Source of the DNA: Streptomyces sp. TRM49041
Lineage (GTDB): Bacteria > Actinomycetota > Actinomycetes > Streptomycetales > Streptomycetaceae
Direction of reading: 5' to 3'
NCBI RefSeq assembly: GCF_008271805.1
Contig: NZ_VSRY01000147.1
Span: 276,042-340,041, forward strand
DNA length: 64,000 bases
Shown here: positions 34,608 through 42,038 of the stretch, in pieces
How positions within the stretch are numbered: the stretch's first letter is position 1
How the letters are laid out: each line of letters opens with the position of its first letter
Position numbers and translations under genes: made by a program
Notes under the pieces: generated by a model
The model's database searches: none
What the model was told of the DNA's origin: nothing
The model's input: the letters and a program-made list of their open reading frames with translations, nothing else

Positions 34608-35895
34608 CCCCCTGTACGGCCCCGGCGAACTGCTCGCGCTGGACCGGGAGCACGTGTGGCACCCGTACGGCCCGATGCCCGGACGCGTCGACCCGCTGGC
34701 CGTGGAGTCCGCGTCCGGGGTACGGCTGCGGCTCGCCGAACCGGCGCACGGGCGGACCGAGCTGGTCGACGGCATGTCGTCCTGGTGGTCCGCGGTGCAC
34801 GGCTACAACCACCCGGTGCTCAACGAGGCGGTACGCGCCCAGCTCGACCGGATGAGCCACGTCATGTTCGGCGGGCTCACCCACGAGCCGGCCGTCCGGC
34901 TCGCCACCCGCCTGGTGGAGATCACCCCCGAACCGCTGCGGCATGTCTTCCTCTGCGACTCGGGCTCGGTGTCCGTCGAGGTCGCCGTGAAGATGTGCCT
35001 CCAGTACTGGCGCTCCACCGGCCGCCCGGCCAAGCGGCGGCTGCTGACCTGGCGGGGCGGCTACCACGGGGACACCTGGCAGCCGATGTCGGTGTGCGAC
35101 CCCGAGGGCGGGATGCACGAGCTGTGGTCGGGCATGCTGCCGCGCCAGATCTTCGCCGGGCCGCCCCCTGCCACGTACGAGGAGGAGTACGCGGAGGAGC
35201 TGCGCGCGCTGATCGCCCGGCACGCGGACGAGCTGGCCGCGGTGGTCGTCGAGCCGGTGGTGCAGGGCGCGGGCGGGATGCGGTTCCACTCGCCCGCGTA
35301 TCTGCGGGTGCTGCGGGAGGCGTGCGACGCGCACGACGTGCTGCTGGTGTTCGACGAGATCGCGACGGGCTTCGGCCGGACGGGCACGCTGTTCGCCGCG
35401 GAGCACGCCGGGGTGGCACCGGACGTCATGTGCCTCGGCAAGGCGCTGACCGGCGGCTATCTGTCGATGGCGGCGACGCTCTGCACACCGCGGGTCGCGG
35501 ACGGGATCTCGCGGGGCGAGGTGCCGGTGCTGGCCCACGGCCCCACGTTCATGGGCAACCCGCTGGCCTCGGCGGTGGCCTGCGCCTCCATCGACCTTCT
35601 GCTGTCCCAGGACTGGGCGGGCGAGGTCAAGCGCATCGAGGCCGGGCTGCGGGAGGGCCTGTCGGCGGCACTGGACGTGCCGGGTGTCCGGGACGTACGG
35701 GTCCTCGGTGCGATCGGAGTGGTCCAACTCGACCACCCGATCGACATGGCGGCGGCGACGGCCGCGGCGGTACGGGAGGGCGTGTGGCTGCGGCCGTTCC
35801 GGGACCTGGTGTACGTGATGCCTCCGTACGTCACCGGCGACGACGACCTGGCCCGGATCTGCCGGGCGGTGTGCGCGGCCGCGAGGGAGGGCTGA
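34600..35895 (+). CDS. bioA: Adenosylmethionine-8-amino-7-oxononanoate aminotransferase
   Basis: 431 residues, class III aminotransferase. REHVWHPYGPMPGR, SSWWSAVHGYNHPVLNEAV, LTWRGGYHGDTWQPMSVCDP, LLVFDEIATGFGRTG (PLP Asp) and the PLP Lys in MCLGKALTGGYLSMAAT identify BioA. It makes 7,8-diaminononanoate from the BioF product. Start overlaps bioB; the bioD start is 2 nt past its stop. Confidence 0.95.
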   Translation: MPDPLYGPGELLALDREHVWHPYGPMPGRVDPLAVESASGVRLRLAEPAHGRTELVDGMSSWWSAVHGYNHPVLNEAVRAQLDRMSHVMFGGLTHEPAVRLATRLVEITPEPLRHVFLCDSGSVSVEVAVKMCLQYWRSTGRPAKRRLLTWRGGYHGDTWQPMSVCDPEGGMHELWSGMLPRQIFAGPPPATYEEEYAEELRALIARHADELAAVVVEPVVQGAGGMRFHSPAYLRVLREACDAHDVLLVFDEIATGFGRTGTLFAAEHAGVAPDVMCLGKALTGGYLSMAATLCTPRVADGISRGEVPVLAHGPTFMGNPLASAVACASIDLLLSQDWAGEVKRIEAGLREGLSAALDVPGVRDVRVLGAIGVVQLDHPIDMAAATAAAVREGVWLRPFRDLVYVMPPYVTGDDDLARICRAVCAAAREG

Positions 35896-35896
35896 C

Positions 35897-36616
35897 ATGC
35901 CGGTCGTGGTGGTGAGCGGCACCGGGACGGAGATCGGCAAGACCGTCGTCACGGCGGCCGTCGCGGCGGTGGCCTGCGCGCGGGGGCGGTCGGTGGCCGT
36001 CCTGAAACCCGCGCAGACGGGCGTCGGCCCGGGCGAGCCCGGTGACGCGGACGAGGTCGTACGGCTCGCGGGGCCGGGGGCGACGGGCCGGGAGCTGGCG
36101 CGGTTCCCCGAGCCGCTGGCCCCGGCCACGGCGGCCCGGCGGGCCCGGATGGCGCCCGTACGGCCGGACGCGGTGGCTGAGGCGGCGGAGAAGCTGGCCG
36201 CCGAGCACGACCTGGTGCTGGTCGAGGGCGCCGGGGGGCTGCTGGTGAGGTACGACGAGGACGGCGGGACCCTGGCGGACGTGGCGCGGCTGCTGGGCGC
36301 CCCTGTCCTGGTCGTCGCCCCGGCGGGGCTGGGCACGCTGAACCTGGCCGCCCTCACCGGCGAGGCCCTGCGGGCGCGTGGCCTTGCCCAGCTGGGTGTG
36401 GTGGTGGGCAGCTGGCCCGAGGCACCCGGGCTGGCCGAGCGCTGCAACCTGGTGGACCTTCCGGACGCTGCGGGCGCGCCCTTGCTGGGCGCGGTGCCGC
36501 GCGGCGCCGGCGCCCTGCCGCCGGCCTCCTTCCGCGCGGCCGCGGGCTCATGGCTGGCGCCGGAACTGGGCGGCACCTGGAGCGCCACGGCCTTCGCGAC
36601 GGCCGCGGGCGCCTGA
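35897..36616 (+). CDS. bioD: Dethiobiotin synthetase
   Basis: 239 residues. P-loop VSGTGTEIGKTVVTAAVAAV, catalytic Lys in AVLKPAQTGVG, and VLVEGAGGLLVRYDEDGGTL. ATP-dependent ureido-ring closure giving dethiobiotin. Last gene of bioBAD. No bioC/bioH-type early gene is seen in the window. Confidence 0.94.
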   Translation: MPVVVVSGTGTEIGKTVVTAAVAAVACARGRSVAVLKPAQTGVGPGEPGDADEVVRLAGPGATGRELARFPEPLAPATAARRARMAPVRPDAVAEAAEKLAAEHDLVLVEGAGGLLVRYDEDGGTLADVARLLGAPVLVVAPAGLGTLNLAALTGEALRARGLAQLGVVVGSWPEAPGLAERCNLVDLPDAAGAPLLGAVPRGAGALPPASFRAAAGSWLAPELGGTWSATAFATAAGA

Positions 36617-36733
36617 GCGGTACGCGGAGCCGGCCCCGGCGCGGACGCGACGCCGTCCTGTCGATGCGCGGGCGCTGCGCATGCGGCGGATGCGCCGCCG
36701 CCCGGTGCGCCCCGGGCACATACGCTGGCGATC

Positions 36734-37078
36734 ATGCGAGCGACTGTGAGCGAGATCGTGTTCGACTGCGCCGACCCCGCCGCGCTGGTGCGGTTCTGGG
36801 CCGGGCTGCTGGGTGGGGACCCGGTGGACCGGGACCCGGAGTGGTCGTATGTGGAGCCGCCCGGGTTCGTCCGGGTGGCGTTTCAGCGGGTGCCCGAGGG
36901 CAAGGCGGTGAAGAACCGGGTACATCTCGACCTTGACGCGGGGGACGTGGAGGCCGCGGCCGACGAGGCGGTGGGGACGGGGGCCGTACGGGTCGGCGGG
37001 GTCGTTCGGGACGACCAGGGGTGTTTTCAGGTGCTGCGGGATCCCGAGGGCAACGAGTTCTGCTTCCTGGGCGACTGA
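36734..37078 (+). CDS. VOC-family (glyoxalase-like) protein
   Basis: 114 residues: VSEIVFDCADPAALVRFWAG, LGGDPVDRDPEWSYVEPPGF, NRVHLDLDAGDVEAAADEAV, VLRDPEGNEFCFLGD. This is the two-module vicinal-oxygen-chelate fold in its short actinobacterial form (Glyoxalase_6-like). His and Glu metal-ligand candidates are present. Substrate unknown; it could be a resistance or detoxification protein. Confidence 0.82.
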   Translation: MRATVSEIVFDCADPAALVRFWAGLLGGDPVDRDPEWSYVEPPGFVRVAFQRVPEGKAVKNRVHLDLDAGDVEAAADEAVGTGAVRVGGVVRDDQGCFQVLRDPEGNEFCFLGD

Positions 37079-37158
37079 CAGGCTCTCGACGGCCCCCGGC
37101 GGGGCACAATCCCCGTATCCGCCCCTTTTTCTGTCGGAGCTGCCGGAGGAGGTCCGCG

Positions 37159-37839
37159 ATGACGGAGCGCAGCACGAAGGCCACCCGGGATCCTGTCCAC
37201 CATCCGGTGTTCGCCCGCTTCTACGCGCGCGTGAGTGTGCTCGCCGACGCCAAGGGTGGGGTCGCCGCCCTCCGGCGGGAGATGCTGGACGGGCTCGCCG
37301 GGCGGGTCGTCGAGGTGGGTGCGGGCAACGGGCTGAACTTTCCGTACTATCCGCCGGCCGTGTCGGAGGTCGTGGCGATCGAGCCGGAGCGGCTGCTGCG
37401 GCGGCTCGCCGTCGAGGCCGGGATGCGGGCCGGGGTGCCCGTGGACGTGGTGCCGGGGGCGGCGGAGGCCCTGCCGGTGAAGAGCGAGGCGTTCGACGGG
37501 GCGGTCACGTCGCTGGTGCTGTGCAGCGTACGGGACGTGCCGCGGTCGCTCGCGGAGCTGCGGCGGGTGCTCAAACCGGGCGGCGAACTGCGGTTCTTCG
37601 AGCACGGCCGGGCACCCGGCAGAGTGCTGGCGGCGACGCAGCGGGGCCTGGACCTCACTGTGTGGCCTCGCCTGTTCGGCGGGTGCCACACCTCCCGGGA
37701 CCCGCTGTCCGCGATCGAGGCGGCGGGGTTCGAGATCGTCACGTACCGGCGGCTGAGGCTGCCGGAACGGGGTCCTCTGCTTCCGTCGTCGCCGTGTGTG
37801 CTGGGCGTGGCGCGGCGCCCCGGGTCCGACACCGCCTGA
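37159..37839 (+). CDS. SAM-dependent methyltransferase (class I)
   Basis: 226 residues from ATG 37159 behind GGAGG. SAM motif I VVEVGAGNGLNFPYYP, motif II-like AAEALPVKSEAFDGAV and post-motif LRRVLKPGGELRFFEHGRAP place it with UbiE/Methyltransf_11 proteins. The C-terminus has CHTSRDPLSAIEAAGF, as in the phospholipid or menaquinone methyltransferase-like group. Substrate unknown. Confidence 0.88.
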   Translation: MTERSTKATRDPVHHPVFARFYARVSVLADAKGGVAALRREMLDGLAGRVVEVGAGNGLNFPYYPPAVSEVVAIEPERLLRRLAVEAGMRAGVPVDVVPGAAEALPVKSEAFDGAVTSLVLCSVRDVPRSLAELRRVLKPGGELRFFEHGRAPGRVLAATQRGLDLTVWPRLFGGCHTSRDPLSAIEAAGFEIVTYRRLRLPERGPLLPSSPCVLGVARRPGSDTA

Positions 37840-38077
37840 GCCTGCCGCCGCCGGGTACGCGTACGCCTCCCCGTACGCCTCCGCGCAGCTGCGCCGGCGA
37901 GACGCGGGGGCGGCCGCCGTTGGTGATGAGGGCGTTGACCGGGGTCAGCGGGTCGACGGCCATGGCCTTGGCGAACAGGACGCCGAGTGCCAGCGGGAGC
38001 AGGGCTCCGGCGAGGGCCGTGCCGAGCGGGGCGAGCCGCCGCGGTGCGAGGCGGTGGCGGGACGGTGCGCGGGTCAT
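37739..38077 (-). CDS. Possible small membrane protein (doubtful)
   Basis: From ATG 38077: basic start MTRAPSRHRLAPRRLAPLG, a hydrophobic segment GTALAGALLPLALGVLFAKA, then VDPLTPVNALITNGGRP. After about residue 60 composition becomes Arg/Gly-rich, and the frame overlaps the methyltransferase end on the other strand, so the true C-terminus may be lost by a shift. No family recognised. Confidence 0.35.
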   Translation of the reverse strand: MTRAPSRHRLAPRRLAPLGTALAGALLPLALGVLFAKAMAVDPLTPVNALITNGGRPRVSPAQLRGGVRGGVRVPGGGRLRRCRTRGAAPRPAHTATTEAEDPVPAASAAGT

Positions 38078-38180
38078 GGGGGTATTCCAGCGGCGGGGCG
38101 CCGCACGGGACATCCGGTGACGTACTCGGTGACGTACTCAGACTCGGGCCCCTCGCGTACTCACCCCGACCCTGACTACA

Positions 38181-38204
38181 ATCTTCCATGGATTTATGGA
38201 GGAT
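38181..38204. promoter_or_regulatory. Candidate ArsR operator overlapping the ribosome site
   Basis: ATCTTCCAT (38181-38189) and ATGGAGGAT (38196-38204) form an 8-of-9 inverted repeat around GGATTT. The right arm contains the GGAGG ribosome site of the ArsR gene, so a bound repressor would block its own translation start region. Confidence 0.55.
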
Positions 38205-38207
38205 AAG

Positions 38208-38891
38208 ATGACAACGGGTACCGGACCCGGCGGCGAGTCCAAGGCGCGGCTGTACGACGCGTTCGCCGCCACGGGCAAGGCGCTGGCCAACGGCAAGCGG
38301 CTCGAACTGCTCGATCTGCTGGCGCAGGGCGAGCGGAGCGTCGAGGCGCTGGCGCGGGCGGCGCGGCTGAACGTGACGACCGCGTCGGCGCATCTGCAGA
38401 CGCTCAAGCAGGCCGGCCTGGTGGCCACCCGCCGCGACGGTGTCCGTATCCACTACCGGCTGGCGGGGGACGACGTGGCGCGGCTGTTCGCGTTGCTGCG
38501 CGAGGTCGCCGGTACGCACCAGGCGGCCGTGGAGCCCGCACGGGCCGCGTATCTGGGCCCTGCGGACGATCCGGCCGTGACGCGCGACCAGCTGCTGGCG
38601 CGGATCGAGGCCGGGGAGGTCGTGGTCCTGGATGTCCGCCCGCCGGAGGAGTACGCGGCCGGGCACATCCCCGGGGCGGTGTCCATACCCGTGGAGGAGC
38701 TGCCCCGGCGCGTCGGCGAACTGCCCGACGGCATCGAGGTCGTCGCCTACTGCCGCGGCGAGTTCTGCGCCCTCGCGCACGACGCGGTGCGTCTGCTCAA
38801 CGAGCGGGGCCGCAAGGCGGTCCGGCTGGTCGACGGGATGCTGGAGTGGCGTCTCGCCGAGCTCGAGGTGGCCGTCGGGGCCGCCGCGTGA
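38208..38891 (+). CDS. ArsR-family regulator fused to rhodanese domain
   Basis: 227 residues from ATG 38208, 5 nt after GGAGG. N-terminal ArsR winged helix (ALANGKRLELLDLLAQGERS, LNVTTASAHLQTLKQAGLVA). C-terminal rhodanese domain (VLDVRPPEEYAAGHIPGAVS) with active-site loop YCRGEFCALAHDAVRLL, holding Cys in the catalytic position and a second Cys four residues later. Such fusions sense sulphane sulphur or thiol stress. The stop overlaps the MFS start (GTGA), so it probably controls that exporter. Confidence 0.92.
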   Translation: MTTGTGPGGESKARLYDAFAATGKALANGKRLELLDLLAQGERSVEALARAARLNVTTASAHLQTLKQAGLVATRRDGVRIHYRLAGDDVARLFALLREVAGTHQAAVEPARAAYLGPADDPAVTRDQLLARIEAGEVVVLDVRPPEEYAAGHIPGAVSIPVEELPRRVGELPDGIEVVAYCRGEFCALAHDAVRLLNERGRKAVRLVDGMLEWRLAELEVAVGAAA

Positions 38892-40252
38892 GCACATCGC
38901 GCACCCCCGCACCGGCGGCACGGCCGAAGGAGGCCACGCCGGCCGAGCCGCATCCGGCGCAGCGGCACGTCCTGACCGTCCTGGTCGTCTCGCAGCTCCT
39001 CAGCGGCGCAGGACTGGCGGCCGGGATCACGGTCGGCGCGCTGCTGGCCCGGGACATGCTCGACTCGACCGGCCTGTCCGGGCTGCCCAGCGCACTCTTC
39101 ACGGCCGGGTCCGCGCTCGCCGCGGTGGGCGTCGGCCGGGTGTCGCAGCGCCACGGCCGCCGCCCGGGGCTCGCCGCGGGGTACGCGACGGGCGCGCTGG
39201 GCAGCGTCGGTGTCATCGTCGCCGCCGTCACCGGCAACGCACCACTGCTGTTCGTCTCCCTGTTCGTGTACGGGGCCGGCACCGCCACCAACCTCCAGGC
39301 GCGGTACGCCGGGGCCGACCTGGCCGACGGCCGGCACCGCGGCAGGGCGGTGAGCACCGTGCTGGTCGCCACCACCTTCGGCGGGGTCGTCGGCCCGAAC
39401 CTGGCGGCGCCCACCGGGCATCTGGCCGCCTCCCTGGGCATCCCGCGACTGGCCGGGCCGTTCCTGCTGGCCGGCGCGGCGTACGCCGTGGCCGCGCTGA
39501 TCCTGGTGGTGTGGCTGCGCCCGGACCCCCTGCTGCTGGCCCGAAGCCTCGCACTGACAGGGCAGCAGACCGGGGCGGCGACGCCCGTGGGCGCCACCGA
39601 GGAGGCCGAACGGCGCGCCGCCGCACAGCCCGCCGCCGCACAGCCCGCCGCCGCACAGCCCGTCCCCGCACAGCCGTCCGCGGCGGACGCCCCGGCGCCG
39701 CCGCCGGGCGGTGTGCTGCTCGGTACAGCGATCATGGCCCTCACCCAGCTGGTCATGGTGGCGATCATGACCATGACGCCGATCCACATGGCGGAGCACG
39801 GCCACACCACCGCGGCGGCGGGTCTGGTGATCTCTCTGCACGTGGGTGCGATGTTCCTGCCGTCGCCGCTGACGGGGCTGCTCGTCGACCGGGTCGGCCG
39901 GCTGTGGACGGCGGGCGCGTCCGGGGTCGTCCTGCTCGGCGCGGGCGTCCTGGCGGCCACGGCCCCGCCCGCGTCCCTGCCGCTCCTGACCCTCGCGCTC
40001 GTGCTGCTGGGCCTCGGCTGGAACCTGGGCCTGGTCAGCGGCACCGCACTGATCACCGACAGCGTGGCCCTGGCCACCCGGGCCCGTACGCAGGGCATGG
40101 TGGACGTCGCCATCGCGATCTCGGGCGCCGTCGGCGGGATGGCGTCCGGGTTCGTCGTCGCCACCAGCGGCTACCCGCTGCTCGCCGTCACGGGCGGCGC
40201 GCTCGCACTGGCTGTGACGGCGGCCGTCGCCGCAACGGTCCGGGCGAGGTGA
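38888..40252 (+). CDS. MFS transporter
   Basis: 454 residues starting at a GTG overlapping the ArsR stop. Twelve predicted membrane segments; the MFS motif A equivalents are GVGRVSQRHGRRPGLAAGYA and GLLVDRVGRLWTAGASG. The central loop carries a repeated AAAQP unit encoded by a 15-nt tandem repeat. Probably exports the compound sensed by the ArsR-rhodanese regulator. Confidence 0.9.
   Translation: MSTSRTPAPAARPKEATPAEPHPAQRHVLTVLVVSQLLSGAGLAAGITVGALLARDMLDSTGLSGLPSALFTAGSALAAVGVGRVSQRHGRRPGLAAGYATGALGSVGVIVAAVTGNAPLLFVSLFVYGAGTATNLQARYAGADLADGRHRGRAVSTVLVATTFGGVVGPNLAAPTGHLAASLGIPRLAGPFLLAGAAYAVAALILVVWLRPDPLLLARSLALTGQQTGAATPVGATEEAERRAAAQPAAAQPAAAQPVPAQPSAADAPAPPPGGVLLGTAIMALTQLVMVAIMTMTPIHMAEHGHTTAAAGLVISLHVGAMFLPSPLTGLLVDRVGRLWTAGASGVVLLGAGVLAATAPPASLPLLTLALVLLGLGWNLGLVSGTALITDSVALATRARTQGMVDVAIAISGAVGGMASGFVVATSGYPLLAVTGGALALAVTAAVAATVRAR
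39613..39676 (+). repeat. 15-nt tandem repeat in the MFS central loop
   Basis: GCCGCCGCACAGCCC repeats about three times followed by diverged GTCCCCGCACAGCCG, encoding AAAQP units between the two six-helix halves. Length variation here would be tolerated by the protein. Confidence 0.65.
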
Positions 40253-40282
40253 ACGCCGCCGGAGGTCGAGCGTGACGCGTAG

Positions 40283-40609
40283 TCATCGTTGGCGTCGCGC
40301 TCGGCGCTCGGCGTCGGCGTGCCACCAGCCGGGTGGCGAGGGGTGCCCGGGGCGCGAGGTGGGCTGGTCGGGGTGGAGCCCCAGGCGGCGCAGCCCGTCG
40401 GGCGGGACGCGGACGTCGATCCAGCCACGCCAGTGCCCGTCGGGCCCGGGGCCACAGGCGAGCCCGCAGTAGATCTCGCCGGCGGCGAAGGGCATCCAGT
40501 CGATGCCGCGGTCCCGCAGTCAAGCGCGCAGCGCCGCCATCGGGACCGGGGCGCCCGGCACGTTCTCGTAGGCCACGACGGAAGGCCAGTCGCTGTACGC
40601 GGTGTTCAT
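40283..40609 (-). pseudogene. Hypothetical protein interrupted by an in-frame TGA
   Basis: From ATG 40609: MNTAYSDWPSVVAYENVPGA, PVPMAALRA, then TGA at 40520-40522, then LRDRGIDWMPFAAGEIYCGL, GHWRGWIDVRVPPDGLRRLG and a stop at 40283. Both halves keep the same frame and codon bias, so a TGG-to-TGA change is likely (Trp fits between A and L). No family recognised. Reading by selenocysteine is very unlikely without a SECIS-like hairpin. Confidence 0.6.
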
Positions 40610-40645
40610 GACGCCATCATGCCGGACCGCCGATTCCCGGGGCGC

Positions 40646-41017
40646 TCACAGGGTCCACCGCTCCAGCTCGTCGGCGATGTCGCGTACGTCCGCGTCGCCG
40701 CCCTTGACCAGCCGCGCCAGATCCCTGACCCGCTCCGGCGAGGTGGTCACGCGCAGCCCGGACGCGGTGAGGTAGCCGTAGGCGACGGCCGAGGCGAACA
40801 GTGCGTTGGAGTGCTCCAGTGCCGGGACGTGCAGCAGCAGTTGGAGCAGGGCCGCTGCCCGGGTGTGCGGGTCGTCGTAGACGGGGATGCCGAAGATCTC
40901 CGCGTCGTGCCGGCTCACGGCGGCGACGAGCGCGCCCCAGTCGGCGACCTGAGGATCGCCGGGCGCCTTCTGTTCGGCGACCATGAGCAGCCAGGCGAGG
41001 TCTATGGAGAGGTTCAT
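40646..41017 (-). CDS. Fic/Doc-like toxin component
   Basis: 123 residues: MNLSIDLAWLLMVAEQKAPG, then ALLQLLLHVPALEHSNALFA and VAYGYLTASGLRV. The layout matches the short Streptomyces Fic-like toxins, but the canonical HPFxxGNGR active site is reduced to LEHSNALFA, so AMP or phosphate transfer is uncertain. It lies 16 nt after an RHH antitoxin gene, the normal order for such pairs. Confidence 0.72.
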   Translation of the reverse strand: MNLSIDLAWLLMVAEQKAPGDPQVADWGALVAAVSRHDAEIFGIPVYDDPHTRAAALLQLLLHVPALEHSNALFASAVAYGYLTASGLRVTTSPERVRDLARLVKGGDADVRDIADELERWTL

Positions 41018-41033
41018 ACGAGCCGGAGCGCCC

Positions 41034-41285
41034 TCACCGACCGCCCTCCGTACGGGGCCGGGGGCCCAGCGCCGGATCGCCGCGGAACTCCTCGGCGAAG
41101 ACCGACTCGTACTGCTTCATGAAGTCGGCCGCCGCGTCCACGAAGGTGCGGCCCGCCTCGCCCACGTCGCGCTGGACGAGCTCCTCGATGTACCGGTTCA
41201 CACTGACCCCCCGCTGCTGCGCCCTGCGCCGGGCGGCCTCGGCGGTCGCCTCTTCCACCCGTACGTTCAGCTGAGTCTTCGCCAC
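41034..41285 (-). CDS. Ribbon-helix-helix antitoxin
   Basis: 83 residues. MAKTQLNVRVEEATAEAARR, RAQQRGVSVNRYIEELVQRD is a textbook RHH DNA-binding domain. The C-terminal part (RTFVDAAADFMKQYESVFAE) probably wraps the toxin. First gene of the pair and expected to autorepress. Confidence 0.8.
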   Translation of the reverse strand: MAKTQLNVRVEEATAEAARRRAQQRGVSVNRYIEELVQRDVGEAGRTFVDAAADFMKQYESVFAEEFRGDPALGPRPRTEGGR

Positions 41286-41385
41286 ACGACCACGCTAGCG
41301 CCATCCCGCTAGCATCAGCAAGGGGTGAGGCGCGGAAAGACATTTCCGATCGGCGGCCGCGCCGGGGCGGTGGTGGGATACCGCC

Positions 41386-41814
41386 ATGACCGATCTGCGT
41401 ATACGTGCCGCTTCCCCCGCCGACCTCGACACCGTCCTGGCCTTCTGGAAGGCCGCCGCCGAGGGCACGAGCATCAGCGACGACCGCGACGGCGTCGAAC
41501 GGCTGGTGGCCCGCGACCCCGAGGCGCTGATCCTGGCGGAGGACGGTGGCGGTGAGCTGGTCGGCACCGTGGTCGCGGGGTTCGACGGGTGGCGGTGCCA
41601 CCTCTACCGGCTCGCGGTCCACCCGGACCGGCGGCGCACGGGCGTCGGCACGGCGCTGCTCGCGGCGGCCGAGGAGCGGTTCGTACGGCTGGGCGGGCGG
41701 CGCGGCGACGCGATGGTGCTCGACCGCAACGAGCTCGCCCACCACGCCTGGCGGGCGGCGGGGTACGCCCCGGAGCCGCAGTGGAGCCGCTGGGTCAAGC
41801 CGCTCACCGACTGA
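41386..41814 (+). CDS. GNAT-family N-acetyltransferase
   Basis: 142 residues. LRIRAASPADLDTVLAFWKA, LYRLAVHPDRRRTGVGTALL (acetyl-CoA motif A, Q/RxxGxG/A) and DRNELAHHAWRAAGYAPEPQ. Substrate unknown. Starts at ATG 41386 and is divergent from the RHH antitoxin. Confidence 0.9.
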   Translation: MTDLRIRAASPADLDTVLAFWKAAAEGTSISDDRDGVERLVARDPEALILAEDGGGELVGTVVAGFDGWRCHLYRLAVHPDRRRTGVGTALLAAAEERFVRLGGRRGDAMVLDRNELAHHAWRAAGYAPEPQWSRWVKPLTD

Positions 41815-41954
41815 TCACGGCCCGATCGGGTGCCGGTCGCCCGCCGGCCGGTGGCGGAGCGGTCGCGGACCGATCGGCGCACTGCCTCTTTTGCGGGACC
41901 TTTACTATGGGTGAACGATTCACGATCGAACTTGAAAGGTGTGAGCGTCCGCCC

Positions 41955-42038
41955 ATGGGCGAGCCTCCCAGTAGCAGAACCCGATATCGCGCGATCATCC
42001 CGCCCCTGCCCGATCATGGGACGGAGGTGAACCGATGA
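41955..42038 (+). CDS. Possible 27-aa leader peptide coupled to the CNNM gene
   Basis: ATG 41955 opens MGEPPSSRTRYRAIIPPLPD then HGTEVNR, whose TGA overlaps the downstream ATG (ATGA). A -10-like TACTAT at 41903-41908 would start transcription about 40 nt before it. Pro-rich and acidic spots (EPP, IIPPLPD, TE) resemble leader peptides used for magnesium-responsive control in enterobacteria and actinobacteria. The CNNM product is a candidate magnesium transporter. No good ribosome site is seen, so this is tentative. Confidence 0.4.
   Translation: MGEPPSSRTRYRAIIPPLPDHGTEVNR

Noticed and set aside
36020..36230. Alternate frames within the bioD gene, with high Arg content.
   Set aside because: BioD motifs are complete in the called frame.
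40520..40522. Selenocysteine reading of the in-frame TGA.
   Set aside because: No SECIS-like hairpin follows and the context does not resemble a selenoprotein; a nonsense mutation is simpler.
41907..42038. A longer 43-codon version of the leader ORF starting at ATG 41907.
   Set aside because: That ATG lies inside the TACTAT -10-like box, so it would not be in the transcript; the shorter start at 41955 was preferred.
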